Shown here in pieces: positions 30,607 to 39,232 of a DNA stretch of 46,357 nucleotides; position 1 is the first letter of the stretch; every line of letters begins with the position of its first letter. Source of the stretch: Strigomonas culicis (lineage: Eukaryota; Euglenozoa; Kinetoplastea; Trypanosomatida; Trypanosomatidae); assembly GCA_000482145.1 (NCBI GenBank), contig AUXH01000079.1, positions 1 through 46,357 of the forward strand, written 5' to 3'. Under the pieces are notes generated by a model, which was not told the DNA's origin, searched no databases, and worked only from the letters and a program-made list of their open reading frames with translations. The position numbers were made by a program, and so were the translations under genes.

Positions 30607-30848
30607 TTTCTTCGCTTAGTTCTTTTTTTTTTGTTGCTTCTTTTCAGCTTTGTTGCTTACATCATAAAGAAGAAGAAACGAGTAGAAAAGCATACCATAA
30701 TAAACAAGAATACAAATGCAAAGGATTGGATCAGTAACAATGAAGGGCAAAACCAATCTCCACTAAGTCAGACAAGCACTTTTTTGCTTTACATTCCATC
30801 AATCGGGAAGGAGTCAAACAAACGTACAGTGTTTTGTTTCCCCTTTCA
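30604..30848. other. Short spacer between S28 peptidase and PCS-like protein
   Basis: About 240 bases between the peptidase stop codon and the PCS-like ATG. A-rich/purine-rich segments at about 30625-30690 read as pyrimidine-rich on one strand or the other; no clear gene or repeat. Confidence 0.5.
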
Positions 30849-32339
30849 CTACACCGCCCCCGTCCCTCCGTCGACGCCGAGCCATTTGTCCAGGTGCGCT
30901 CGGATGAGCGCGCGCTGGCGCACGAGCGTGTCGGGGTCGCCCGCCCGCGGCGCGTGGAGGTCGCCGCAGTGGCCGCACCCGCTGCACTGGGCGACGACGA
31001 CGGGGTAGTCCGGGCCGAGCGACGCGGCGGCGCCGGCCGGCCGCCACGGGTCGTCGGAGCCCTGCAGGGCGATGACGTGGTCCGTGCGGGGGTAGGCGCC
31101 GCCAAACTTGCGATTGAACTGATACGTGTTGGGGAACACCGCGTCCCCGTAGGCGCGCCGGCACTGGTCCATGAAGTAGGTCGAGTTGACCTCCGGCAGC
31201 CGCAGACTGTTGGGGTAGCCCACCTGCCAGTAGGCGAGCTGCGAGCAGCACTGGTAGACCCACACGTAGCTCGCGCCCCACTCCTCGTGGTACCGCGGGT
31301 CCGAGAGGCACGCGGTGCTGTAGTAGCAGCTGCGCGTGAAGCCGCCGCCCCATAGGCGCTGCAGCAGCTGGCGGTATTGCGTGAGGGTGGGGCGGCCGCC
31401 GTCGGGGCCTTCGAGCGCGGCGCAGAAGGCTTCCTTCTGCCCGTACTGCACCGCCATCGCGGCGCCGTCCACCAGCATCCACGCGATGTCCTCCCGCGCG
31501 AAGTGGTCGGGCACGTCCAGCGCGCGCCGCACCGCCGCGGGGTCGCGCGCGTAGTGTTCAGAGAAGTCGCGGAACACGTCGCGGAGCACCGCCGCGCACG
31601 ACACGGCGAGCACCTTCACGAGGTGGTAGTCAAATTCATAGAAGTCGAAAATGGCGTTCACGACGCCGCTGCTGCTCCAGGCGGCGACAAAGTCGTCCGG
31701 GTACGTCTCGCGGACCCACGCGGCGACGGCGCCGGCGTAGCTGCCACCGACCACGTACCACTGCACCGGCTCCGCCGCATCGGGGAAATAGCGCGCCGTC
31801 ATGGCGTCCTTGAAGTGCTTCAGGTCGGCGAGCACCTGCTCGACCGACACATACGCGAGGAGCGAGCGGTTCGTCAGCGGCCCCGGCAGGCTCTCGCCGT
31901 AGAAGCGGTGCTCCAGCGCAAAGATCAGCGACCCGCTGCTGTAGCCGTACTCCTGCGCGTAGCCGGTCGGCGAGCTGTGGGCGGGGCCCTCCCCGTAGAT
32001 GTACAAGAGCACGCGCGGTGCGCCCCTCCACATGCCTGTGTCCACCCAGTAGCGCTGCCGGAACGTGCCCTTCGTTTCGTCGTCGTGGTCTAGCCACTGC
32101 GTGAAGTTGTTCACCGTGTAGTTCTGCGGATGGTCACGCGGGCGATCGTGCACGTGGAGGGTACCGCGGCGGCGGCCGGAGGGGGGCTGCGACGCGGCGC
32201 GCATCTGCCGGTACACGGACCCACCGCGCGCGCGCTCCGGCAGCGTGACCGAGTGGCCGGCTGAAAGCGCGCACGAGAGACACAGGGTCAGCACCCAGCT
32301 GCACAGCAGTAGGCGAGTCAGCACGCGCCCCCAAATCAT
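30849..32339 (-). CDS. Secreted serine peptidase, family S28 (lysosomal Pro-X carboxypeptidase / DPP7 type)
   Basis: 496 residues, the usual size for the family. It starts with a signal peptide (Arg at 5 and 9, hydrophobic core ~10-27, small residues before about 28). The mature part has the S28 opening Q-W-L-D-H, with Y-I-Y-G-E-G-P at about 113-119 and E-H-R-F-Y-G-E-S-L-P near 143-152. The nucleophile is S200 in G-G-S-Y-A-G. The other triad members are D430 in G-S-D-D-P-W and H457 in C-G-H-C-G-D-L, all in family positions, so activity is expected. N-linked sites (N74, N78, N157, N385) and paired cysteines fit a protein of the secretory or lysosomal route. S28 enzymes cleave after proline: Pro-X carboxypeptidases from the C-terminus, dipeptidyl peptidase 7 from the N-terminus. 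Which one applies cannot be decided by eye. Confidence 0.92.
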   Translation of the reverse strand: MIWGRVLTRLLLCSWVLTLCLSCALSAGHSVTLPERARGGSVYRQMRAASQPPSGRRRGTLHVHDRPRDHPQNYTVNNFTQWLDHDDETKGTFRQRYWVDTGMWRGAPRVLLYIYGEGPAHSSPTGYAQEYGYSSGSLIFALEHRFYGESLPGPLTNRSLLAYVSVEQVLADLKHFKDAMTARYFPDAAEPVQWYVVGGSYAGAVAAWVRETYPDDFVAAWSSSGVVNAIFDFYEFDYHLVKVLAVSCAAVLRDVFRDFSEHYARDPAAVRRALDVPDHFAREDIAWMLVDGAAMAVQYGQKEAFCAALEGPDGGRPTLTQYRQLLQRLWGGGFTRSCYYSTACLSDPRYHEEWGASYVWVYQCCSQLAYWQVGYPNSLRLPEVNSTYFMDQCRRAYGDAVFPNTYQFNRKFGGAYPRTDHVIALQGSDDPWRPAGAAASLGPDYPVVVAQCSGCGHCGDLHAPRAGDPDTLVRQRALIRAHLDKWLGVDGGTGAV

Positions 32340-32611
32340 CTATGAAAACAAACAAACAAACAAACAACCAAATCAACGATAACTAACTGGGTGATAAAGG
32401 GGAAGCTGGCTATCCGAGTCGAAAGAGCGAAGAAGGAGAAGGAGAAGAGAACCCATCATAACGACCAGCACGGTTGCACCTCGCTCTGCCTCGCTCGCGT
32501 TCTCTCGCCTGTTTTCATACGCAACAACACTACACTCGGAGGGCGGCACATCATATACACATTAACTGTTTCAACAACACGAGTGCTGACGCCCAGAAGC
32601 ACATAAGCACG

Positions 32612-32881
32612 TCAAACAAACAGAGAGTCGTCTCCATCGATGATACCCTTTATCACATTCGAGATGTACTTCCCCATCTCCGAAGGCTCTCCGCGCTCGG
32701 CCTCCGATCCGAACTGCCGCTTCAGCACCTTCTCCTCCTTCTCTAAAGCCTCTGTATCGCCTAGCATGTACTCCATGTCCTGCTGCAGCTTCTTGAGCTT
32801 TGCCTCTTCGGCCGCCACCTCCGCGCTGTGGCGCGTTCGCAGCTGCGCGAGCTGTGCCTGCAATTCTGCTACCGTCGCCAT
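32612..32881 (-). CDS. Small coiled-coil protein (89 residues), unknown function
   Basis: A compact frame starting at the ATG at 32879-32881 and ending just before an A/T-rich spacer. Residues ~5-60 follow a heptad-like pattern rich in Leu, Gln, Glu and Lys and should form a coiled coil. The C-terminal ~25 residues, with G-K-Y-I-S-N-V-I-K-G-I-I-D-G-D, are less helical and look conserved rather than random. Its GC content and codon use match the flanking genes, and it is alone on its strand in a 700-base gap between the S28 peptidase and an old yellow enzyme gene, so a real gene is likely. It could be a prefoldin-like or cytoskeletal adaptor subunit, but I do not recognise the family. The frame extends three codons upstream only through a GTG. 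Confidence 0.7.
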   Translation of the reverse strand: MATVAELQAQLAQLRTRHSAEVAAEEAKLKKLQQDMEYMLGDTEALEKEEKVLKRQFGSEAERGEPSEMGKYISNVIKGIIDGDDSLFV

Positions 32882-33327
32882 AAGTGACACACGTGTCAGT
32901 CAGTAATAATAAACAGCGGAGGGGGTGGGGGACTACGAATACTGTGAAAAAGGAAGATGAAGGAACAGGAGAGAATAGACCCATAGTTACACAAGGAGCT
33001 GCTGTTCCATTCATATGCATGTAGGTGTGCGTAGATCAAAACAGCGAAAGAGCCGAGAAAGAAGCAGCATTTTTAGGCCTTAGAGGCAAAACCACATTTA
33101 TACATAAAAGAGCAGTGATATAACTGACCTTTATGTATCCGTAATAATCAAAAAGTAATAGGCTGCAACAAAAGGAAAAAGAATAAGATGTATCGTTGAG
33201 CCTTCGCGTGTGGTATAGTCACTAGAAGTGGGTACGATGCTTGTTAAGATGCAAACAGTATAAGGATAGTAAACAGTACAAAAATAGTTGTATAAACATA
33301 TATGTGCGCGAACGGAGGTGGAATCAC
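32882..33327. other. Intergenic spacer between old yellow enzyme copy 1 and the small coiled-coil gene
   Basis: About 450 bases of A/T-rich sequence. A purine-rich stretch at about 32945-32980 is a weak candidate polypyrimidine tract for the small gene. No gene seen. Confidence 0.65.
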
Positions 33328-34422
33328 TCAGCCGTCGCCTTTCACTATAGCGTAATCGTTGTAGCCCTCCGTGCCGTGGGTGTAGTAGAACTCTGGCCTG
33401 GACTCGTTCAGCAGTGCGCCGCGCGCCACGCGCGTCACGAGGTCCGGGTTCGCTATCGAGAGCGCGCCGAAGCACACCGCGTCGGCGCGACGCTCATGCA
33501 GCGCCTCCTGCGCCTCACGGATGGTGTAACCGCAGCCGACAAAGAGCACACCGCGGTAGTGCCGACGCGCCCAGTACTCCGGGTTGCCAGCAGCGGGCGA
33601 GAAGCCACGGCGGAGCACATCCAGGAAGGCGATGTCGCGCTTGTTGAGCTCCTCGCAGATGTACTTGGTGGTCGCCTGCGGGTTGCTGTCGGACGCCTCG
33701 TTGTACACGTTCAGTGGCGCGATGCGCAGCGCCGTCCGCTCCTTGCCGACCGCCGCGATCACCGCGTCCACCACTTCAAAAAGAAAGCGGCAGCGGTTCT
33801 CGACACTGCCGCCGTACTCGTCCGTGCGGGTGTTGCAGCCGTCTTTGGTGAACTGTTCAATGAGGTAACCGTTGGCGCCGTGCACCTGCACGCCATCGAA
33901 GCCGGCGCCGATCGCATTCTTGGCCGCCGTGGCGAAGAGGCCGACGAGCTCCTGGATCTCCTCCTTCGTCATCGCGTGGACCTTGCTGGGGAAGGGTGTT
34001 GTCTTTCCCGTGGGTGTGAAGAGGGCGTGCTGCTCCTGCTGCTGGATGCCCTGCTCCGTCGCGCTGAATACGACACCGTCCGGCACGTTCTCCTCGACGG
34101 TGCAGCGACCGCTGTGAAAGAGCTGCAGGTAGATGAGGCCGCCCTTGGCGTGCACGGCGTCCGTGACCTTGCGCCACCCAGCCACCTGCGCGGGGCCGTA
34201 GATGCCCGGCTCGCGCAGGAAGGTGGAGTAGCCCGCCTGCACCATGGTCGCCTCAGCGATAATGAGGCCGAATTCGGCGCGGTCGGCGTAGTACTGCACC
34301 ATCAGGTCCGTGGGCACGTGCTCAGCGTCCGCGCGCACGCGGGTGAGGGGCGGCACGACGAAGCGGTTCTTCATCGTGTGGGTGCCGATGGTGAGCGGCT
34401 GAGCGGATGCGTGGTGTAACAT
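33328..34422 (-). CDS. Old yellow enzyme (NADPH:flavin oxidoreductase), copy 1
   Basis: 364 residues, a standard size for the FMN-containing old yellow enzyme family, which reduces the C=C bond of enones and also quinones and nitro compounds. In Trypanosoma cruzi the family member acts as prostaglandin F2-alpha synthase. Visible signatures are K-N-R-F-V-V-P-P-L-T-R near residues 18-28, Q-L-F-H-S-G-R at 100-106, and H181-G-A-N184-G-Y186 followed by N-T-R-T-D-E-Y-G-G-S. His181, Asn184 and Tyr186 correspond to the substrate-anchoring pair and proton donor. Near the C-terminus is F-G-x-L-S-I-A-N-P-D-L, the usual FMN-phosphate-binding end. It is the third unit of an array with a full copy (34965-36050) and a fragment upstream. 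The N-terminal 100 residues are nearly identical to copy 2, while the rest is clearly diverged. ATG at 34422 was taken as start; a GTG lies three codons upstream. Confidence 0.92.
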   Translation of the reverse strand: MLHHASAQPLTIGTHTMKNRFVVPPLTRVRADAEHVPTDLMVQYYADRAEFGLIIAEATMVQAGYSTFLREPGIYGPAQVAGWRKVTDAVHAKGGLIYLQLFHSGRCTVEENVPDGVVFSATEQGIQQQEQHALFTPTGKTTPFPSKVHAMTKEEIQELVGLFATAAKNAIGAGFDGVQVHGANGYLIEQFTKDGCNTRTDEYGGSVENRCRFLFEVVDAVIAAVGKERTALRIAPLNVYNEASDSNPQATTKYICEELNKRDIAFLDVLRRGFSPAAGNPEYWARRHYRGVLFVGCGYTIREAQEALHERRADAVCFGALSIANPDLVTRVARGALLNESRPEFYYTHGTEGYNDYAIVKGDG

Positions 34423-34964
34423 GCGTGTCACAAAGATGATCTGGCTTCGTCCGTTTTTCTAGTATGTGGGGAAAGAAAATGAAATTACAGAGGTGGGAAG
34501 AGAAGTCAGAATGGTGTGGTTGACAAAAGAGCCGTGATAAGTGACCCGCCTGCTTTTGGAGATGTAACGATAGACAATCCAAAGATAAACGTAGCATCAG
34601 ATGAAGTGATAGTTTTCTTTTTTGATGTGTGTTGTCAGCCGATGAAAAGTGTATAATGAAGGCGTCCAAAACAGAAGAAACGTGTTCAAAAAAAAGTATT
34701 ATGCCATATATATATATATTTTCGTATGTTAAGTTAAAAAAGAATTGGACAGGTTTGGCATCTGGAGAAGGCACAGAACAGAATAATAATAGAAAGGGTG
34801 AATCATAGAATCATGCGAGTATAAACACTGCACTGTGTTGAACTGCTTCCGTTATATAATGGAAGTAGAGAAGAGTCAGAAGAGGAAGAAAGAGAACTTC
34901 ACTTCGATATACGACCTCCTTGTTTCGTTCAGCACCTTTTGTGGAGCTGTCGGTATTTTCCTTT
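34423..34964. other. Intergenic spacer between the two old yellow enzyme genes
   Basis: About 540 bases, A/T-rich, with an AT dinucleotide run at 34706-34719 and a purine-rich stretch at about 34862-34893 close to the copy-2 stop codon. No similarity to the coding parts of the enzymes was noticed, so the duplication is limited to the genes and short flanks. Confidence 0.6.
34706..34719. repeat. (AT)n microsatellite
   Basis: About seven AT dinucleotides in the spacer between the old yellow enzyme genes. Confidence 0.75.
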
Positions 34965-36050
34965 TTAGGCCAACTTCGGGTAATCGTTGTAACCCTCCGC
35001 GCCGTGAGTGTAGTAGAGCTCGGGCTTCGACTTAGTCAGCCCAGCGCCGCGCGTGACGCGGGTCACGAGGTCTGGATTCGCAATCGAGAGCGCGCCGAAG
35101 CACACTGCGTCGGCCTCCTTCGCGGCCACGACCGCCTCCGCCTCCTCCACGGTGAAGCCGCATCCCGTGATCATGGTGCCCTTGTAGTGCTGGCGGGCCC
35201 ACCTGTCGGCGCCGCCTTCACCGGAGAAGATATCGCGGCGGAGCACATCCAGGAAGGCGATGTCGCGCTTGCTGAGCTCCTCGCAGATGTACTTGGTGGT
35301 CGCCTCCGGGTTGCTGTCGGACGCCTCGTTGTACACGTTCAGCGGCGAGATGCGCACGGCCGTGCGCTCCTTGCCCACCTTCGCGATCACCGCGTCCACC
35401 GCCTCCAAGAAGAAGCGGCAGCGGTTCTCAATGCTGCCGCCGTACTCGTCCGTGCGGGTGTTGCAGCTGTCCTTGATAAATTGATCAAGGAGGTAGCCGT
35501 TGGCGCCGTGCACCTGCACACCATCGAAGCCGGCGTCGATCGCGTTCTGAGCGGCCGTGGCGAAGAGGCCGACGTGCTCCTGGATCTCCTCCTTCGTCAT
35601 CGCGTGGATCTTGGCGGGGTACGGCGTCTTCTGACCGGAGGGGTGGAAACAGTGCGGCTGACTGTGGCCGACGATGCCCTGCTCTGCTGCGCTGTATACG
35701 ACACCGTCCGGCACGGTCTCCGGCGTGGTCGCGCGGCCGCCGTGGTGGATCTGCAGGTAGATGAGGCCGCCCTTGGCGTGCACGGCGTCCGTGACCTTGC
35801 GCCACCCAGCCACCTGCGCGGGGCCGTAGATGCCCGGCTCGAGCATGAAGGTGGAGTAGCCCGCCTTCACCATGGTCGCCTCCGCAATGATGAGGCCGAA
35901 TTCGGCGCGGTCGGCGTAGTACTGCACCATCAGGTCCGTGGGCACGTGCTCAGCGTCCGCGCGCACGCGGGTGAGGGGCGGCACGACGAAGCGGTTCTTC
36001 ATCGTGTGGGTGCCGATGGTGAGCGGCTGCATCAACGCGGTGCAGGGCAT
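34965..36050 (-). CDS. Old yellow enzyme (NADPH:flavin oxidoreductase), copy 2
   Basis: 361 residues, paralogue of the gene at 33328-34422. H181, N184 and Y186 of the H-G-A-N-G-Y-L motif are intact, as are N-T-R-T-D-E-Y-G-G-S and the C-terminal F-G-A-L-S-I-A-N-P-D-L, so the enzyme should bind FMN and be active. It differs from copy 1 around residue 101, with I-H-H-G-G-R in place of L-F-H-S-G-R, in the 110-150 loop that lines the active site in this family, and in residues ~270-361. Different substrate preference is therefore possible. A second in-frame ATG at 36032 (residue 7) starts exactly where similarity to the family becomes strong. The ATG at 36050 is kept because the truncated third copy preserves it too. 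Family identity is firm; physiological substrate is unknown. Confidence 0.92.
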   Translation of the reverse strand: MPCTALMQPLTIGTHTMKNRFVVPPLTRVRADAEHVPTDLMVQYYADRAEFGLIIAEATMVKAGYSTFMLEPGIYGPAQVAGWRKVTDAVHAKGGLIYLQIHHGGRATTPETVPDGVVYSAAEQGIVGHSQPHCFHPSGQKTPYPAKIHAMTKEEIQEHVGLFATAAQNAIDAGFDGVQVHGANGYLLDQFIKDSCNTRTDEYGGSIENRCRFFLEAVDAVIAKVGKERTAVRISPLNVYNEASDSNPEATTKYICEELSKRDIAFLDVLRRDIFSGEGGADRWARQHYKGTMITGCGFTVEEAEAVVAAKEADAVCFGALSIANPDLVTRVTRGAGLTKSKPELYYTHGAEGYNDYPKLA

Positions 36051-36598
36051 GCTGTCGAAGTGCTGATGTGGTGAAATGTAAATGTTCAACTGTATATGAG
36101 GAAAATGGGTAGAATAATAATAATAATAAAACGTTTAGACGTATGGAGAAGATGAGGGCGATGGAAAGCATGTGCACAGCTCACTTGCTGGGGCTTATGA
36201 GAGATTACACCTGACATTTTTCTGTATCGCAAATAATCAGAGTACACGCACATGTTTTTTTTTTTTTTTGCTGAGAGAATCTATTAAAAGCAGAGACGTT
36301 GTGCACAACACATGAAATTGAAACACGGAGGCGCGTAGTGTTCTCAGAGTACTGCACTAAGTAATGTGACTATGGAAACAGTCAGATAACGGGAAAGGTA
36401 CTCTTCAGCCGTCGGAACATCACATTCAGTTTCACGGGTGCCTCATCGCGCCGCAAGGGCCGCACTGCACGCGACCAACAAAGCAATATCGATAGTGAAA
36501 CGCCGCGGTATCGATGTTAGATGAAGCAGAAATGAAAACAGAAAAGGAATCGATAAAGTGCTCAGGTCTCTCACACCGCTGAACCGAAAGGAGACCGA
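36051..36598. other. Spacer upstream of old yellow enzyme copy 2
   Basis: A/T-rich, with an AAT/ATA repeat at 36104-36128 and a T15 run at 36255-36269. From about 36420 to 36598 the sequence is less A/T-rich and includes the non-homologous downstream part of the truncated copy. No independent gene was recognised. Confidence 0.55.
36104..36128. repeat. (ATA)n trinucleotide repeat
   Basis: About seven ATA/AAT units just upstream of old yellow enzyme copy 2; T-rich on the coding strand. Confidence 0.7.
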
Positions 36599-36690
36599 CG
36601 GCACGACGAAGCGGTTCTTCATCGTGTGGGCGCCGATGGTGAGCGGCTGCATCAACGCGGTGCAGAGCATGTTGTCGAAGTGCTAAAGTG
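36443..36690 (-). pseudogene. Truncated third old yellow enzyme copy (5' fragment)
   Basis: The first 24 codons from an ATG at 36668-36670 match copy 2 (M-x-C-T-A-L-M-Q-P-L-T-I-G-x-H-T-M-K-N-R-F-V-V-P), and similarity continues about 20 bases into the 5' flank. Homology then stops abruptly at about 36599. The frame stays open for 51 further codons of unrelated sequence, to a stop at 36443. There is no FMN site and no catalytic motif, so it cannot be an old yellow enzyme. A 10-base match to the 3' end of copy 1 at 36405-36414 might be the other end of an internally deleted copy, but it is short enough to be chance. It is most likely a deletion remnant of a third tandem copy. Expression as a small chimeric protein cannot be excluded. 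Confidence 0.75.
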
Positions 36691-37286
36691 GTGTGAAAGA
36701 GAAAACTAAAACTGTTTCCAGTATGGAAGAAGGATTGGGGAGTGAGCAGGGGAGCAGTTCTTGGTGTCATGTGTGCCAGATGCTGTCTAACAGCGCGCAT
36801 TGACATGATGTTCACTTCTTCTCTCTCTCTCTTTTTTTTTTCGGTGACATATTTGGACGGCAAGAGGGACAGTACATCAACGCATTTTCTTTTCTTTTTG
36901 ATGTAGGGCTGTTCAGCCAATTTGCATGACACATAACAAACTGTATTATACATGAACCATAACATAAATAACGTGGAAATATAAAAAAACAATACAATAA
37001 AACAATAATAAAAAACGACGATCACATTGATATACGTTTCAAGCAAAGACACTACAACATCGTTTTTGTTCAAAGCAAAAAAAAAGAAGTGGCAAAAACG
37101 ATACTTCAATTTGATTCCTATTTTTACATGAGTGCTGGAAAAAAAAAAGAGCAAAAACCAACGAGGAGGATAGCGATTCACCACCCAGGCAGAGAAACCC
37201 CATAAGGAACACCGTGACGCCCCCCCCCCTTTCCTCACCGCTGATGAGAGGACCAGGCGATACGCGCGGCCGCAGCGACGCCTTCG
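36691..37286. other. Spacer between SPRY gene and truncated old yellow enzyme copy
   Basis: About 600 bases of mixed, mostly A/T-rich sequence, holding the SPRY-gene 3'UTR. It has a CT/T tract on the plus strand at 36820-36841, A-rich runs near 37076-37086 and 37139-37150, and a C10 run at 37220-37229. Long open frames here are low-complexity and judged non-coding. Confidence 0.6.
37220..37229. repeat. C10 homopolymer (G10 on the coding strand)
   Basis: Ten C on the plus strand about 57 bases downstream of the SPRY-protein stop codon, comparable to the C12 run behind EMC8/9. Confidence 0.75.
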
Positions 37287-38027
37287 CTAGTAGATACAGT
37301 CGAACGGGTGCGCCGGAGACACGACGACGGACTGAAAGCCTTCGCCGATGCTACGGTTGTGGATGTCGCATCCAGAGATGCCGACGCAGGGATACAGCGT
37401 GGACCCCTTCAGACCTGCAGACCCGTCGAATACAACGCCCTGATACACCTTGTCCACAAAGAGCTGCACGACGCCCTCGTCCGTGTCCACGACGAAAGAG
37501 AAGAGCGCTCCCGAGCCCGCGACGAAGAGCCGCCAGAGGTGCTTGTGGAAGTTCTGGCTCACGTACGACTTGGAGGTCTGCACCTCGAAGTGCGCGACGC
37601 GCTCCCTCCCCGGCCGCGGCACGGCGCCTATCTGCTGGAGGTAGCTCGGCACGCTGGCGACGGAGGGGCTCGTGAGGTCGGCCGCCGCGCCGAACTCGCC
37701 GCCCAGCACCTCCCCGGCGCCGTACACGGTGTCCGAGCAGAACCCTATGCGGCAGTTGTCCGTGTTGACCCTATACTCGAAGTAGTACTTGCCGGTGTTG
37801 GGCCGCAGCTCGAGGTTGCCTATCACCGGCGCGTAGGGGTGCACGCTACCGCCGCGGTGGGTCGCCTTGGCGCCGTCCAGCTTGTAGATGGGGCTCGCGC
37901 GGGTCCACTTGAAGGTGACGGACCGCACGGTGCTCGCGGTGACGGGTAGGTACGCCCGCGGCGAGGCATTCGCGCCGGCGGGATCGTCCTTTAGAGCTGC
38001 AGGCTTCCCATTTCGCTGAACCGACAT
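37287..38027 (-). CDS. SPRY-domain protein
   Basis: 246 residues from the ATG at 38025-38027; another in-frame ATG two codons upstream (38031-38033) is an alternative. Most of the protein (about 45-235) reads as one SPRY/B30.2 beta-sandwich. Supporting features are a G-K-Y-Y-F-E-Y-R-V segment, then C-R-I-G-F-C-S-D, which corresponds to the conserved 'I-G-V/F' strand, a later F-V-V-D-T-D-E-G core, and L-Y-P-C-V-G-I near the end. SPRY domains are protein-interaction modules; human relatives occur in ryanodine receptors, TRIM ligases and RanBPM-type CTLH ligase complexes. No RING, LisH or other partner domain is present, so the role is unknown. The N-terminal ~35 residues are Ser/Pro/Lys-rich and probably flexible. 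Confidence 0.78.
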   Translation of the reverse strand: MSVQRNGKPAALKDDPAGANASPRAYLPVTASTVRSVTFKWTRASPIYKLDGAKATHRGGSVHPYAPVIGNLELRPNTGKYYFEYRVNTDNCRIGFCSDTVYGAGEVLGGEFGAAADLTSPSVASVPSYLQQIGAVPRPGRERVAHFEVQTSKSYVSQNFHKHLWRLFVAGSGALFSFVVDTDEGVVQLFVDKVYQGVVFDGSAGLKGSTLYPCVGISGCDIHNRSIGEGFQSVVVSPAHPFDCIY

Positions 38028-38033
38028 TATCAT

Positions 38034-38499
38034 AGTCGTGCGACCAGCAGGATCTACGGAACGAAAGGAAATATATTATATATAACTAAAAGAACGGAAC
38101 GTAAACACACGCACACACAGCAAGTGTTCCAAGAAAAAAAAAAAGAAATAAATAAAAAGAGCAAGTATGATACTTGTATATATAAATTTATGTTTGCTTC
38201 CTATTTTTGCTTGCTTGGAGCAATAGATGTGACAGATCCGTGTCGCAGAAGAGAGACAAAAGGAGAGTAATGAAAGAAGGATACGTCACATACCTGCCGG
38301 TATAAGTCAGAGTATCATGGACAACACTTGCGTCACTCTCGGCCTCAGCATTTTTGGTTTTCCTGCTGACTGCTTAATGGAACACGACTATGGTCATGTG
38401 TTTCGTGCATTTTTTTTTTAGATGATAAGTAAAGTAAAATGAGAGAACGAAAAATGATTCTTAGGGAAGATGCATGTCCAGTAAGAGAGAGACATGTGC
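38034..38499. other. Intergenic spacer between eS24 copy 1 and SPRY gene
   Basis: About 470 bases, A/T-rich. An A-rich, purine-rich stretch at about 38130-38160 (oligo-T on the coding strand) lies about 100 bases upstream of the SPRY ATG and is a candidate polypyrimidine tract. No gene seen. Confidence 0.65.
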
Positions 38500-38916
38500 T
38501 TATTTCTTCTTGGTGGTCTGCTGCTTGCCCTTCGCCTTACCGCGGATCTTCTTGTTACGGTTGCGGCGCTCCTTGACGGACTTGCGCGCGGGGAGCTTGG
38601 CCTTGCCCATGCCCAGGCGGGCCTTGCGGTAGTTGGGCTCAATGCGCTTCAGGGACGCGAGGTCGTCGTAGATGAGACCGAAGCCGGTCGTCTTGCCACC
38701 GCCGAACTTGGTCTTGAAGCCGAAGACGGAGATCTGCTGCTCATCGGGGACCTTGTACAGGGAGGCGATCTTCTTGCGGATGGCCGCGGTGGGGACAGTA
38801 CCGCACCAGTTGGGGTGGTTGACCTCCACGATGAACTGGCGGCGGTTCAGGAGCTTGTTGACCTTGAACTGGGAGGTCCGGACGGACACCTCAGCCTTTT
38901 TCTTCTGGAAGACCAT
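38500..38916 (-). CDS. RPS24: 40S ribosomal protein S24 (eS24), copy 1
   Basis: 138 residues, close to human eS24 (~133). Family features are the N-terminal V-R-T-S-Q-F-K-V-N-x-L-L-x-R-R-Q-F segment, H-P-N-W-C-G-T-V-P, then I-x-V-F-G-F-x-T-x-F-G-G-G-K-T-T-G-F-G-L-I-Y-D, and a highly basic lysine/arginine C-terminus. eS24 is part of the small ribosomal subunit and is needed for pre-rRNA processing. The predicted protein is identical to that of the gene at 39233-39649; only one silent base difference was noticed. The UTR-side flanks of the two genes are not similar. Tandem ribosomal protein genes are common in trypanosomatids, where dose replaces promoter control. Confidence 0.97.
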   Translation of the reverse strand: MVFQKKKAEVSVRTSQFKVNKLLNRRQFIVEVNHPNWCGTVPTAAIRKKIASLYKVPDEQQISVFGFKTKFGGGKTTGFGLIYDDLASLKRIEPNYRKARLGMGKAKLPARKSVKERRNRNKKIRGKAKGKQQTTKKK

Positions 38917-39232
38917 TTTTCTTTCCGAAAAGAGCGATTATACAAAGAAAACAACAACAGCAAGAATGTGATTAATGAAGGAAACACAGGAGAGGTGAGA
39001 GGGGGGTAAGAGCAAAATGAGAGGTGGAAGTTATAGTAACACTGACAGAGAAGTATGTGATTCTGCATTTATGCGTGTTGCTGGGCGAATCCTCAGCGGT
39101 GACACTTCACACTTGCTAGTAAGCTTTCGGGAGCCTTGTTTTTTTTCTTTCTTTTTGTATATTTAGAATAAATGAAAAATAATGAAATATAAGACTTGAA
39201 AAGGAAATTCCATAGCAAGAACTTCACACCGC
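38917..39232. other. Spacer between the two eS24 genes
   Basis: About 315 bases, A/T-rich, no similarity to the spacer on the other side of the genes noticed, and no gene seen. A T-rich run at 39138-39155 lies close to the copy-2 stop codon. Confidence 0.65.

Noticed and set aside
27391..31008. A 1205-codon open frame on the plus strand
   Set aside because: Antisense shadow of the PCS-like gene and the S28 peptidase gene; composition typical of antisense translation and no motif seen.
30849..32339. Serine carboxypeptidase of family S10
   Set aside because: The nucleophile context G-G-S-Y-A-G and the early Q-W-L-D-H segment are those of family S28, not the G-E-S-Y-A-G of S10.
36432..37238. 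A 268-codon minus-strand open frame spanning the old yellow enzyme fragment
   Set aside because: It reads a different frame from the homologous codons, runs through low-complexity A/T-rich sequence, and gives a Phe/Lys-rich product typical of non-coding DNA.
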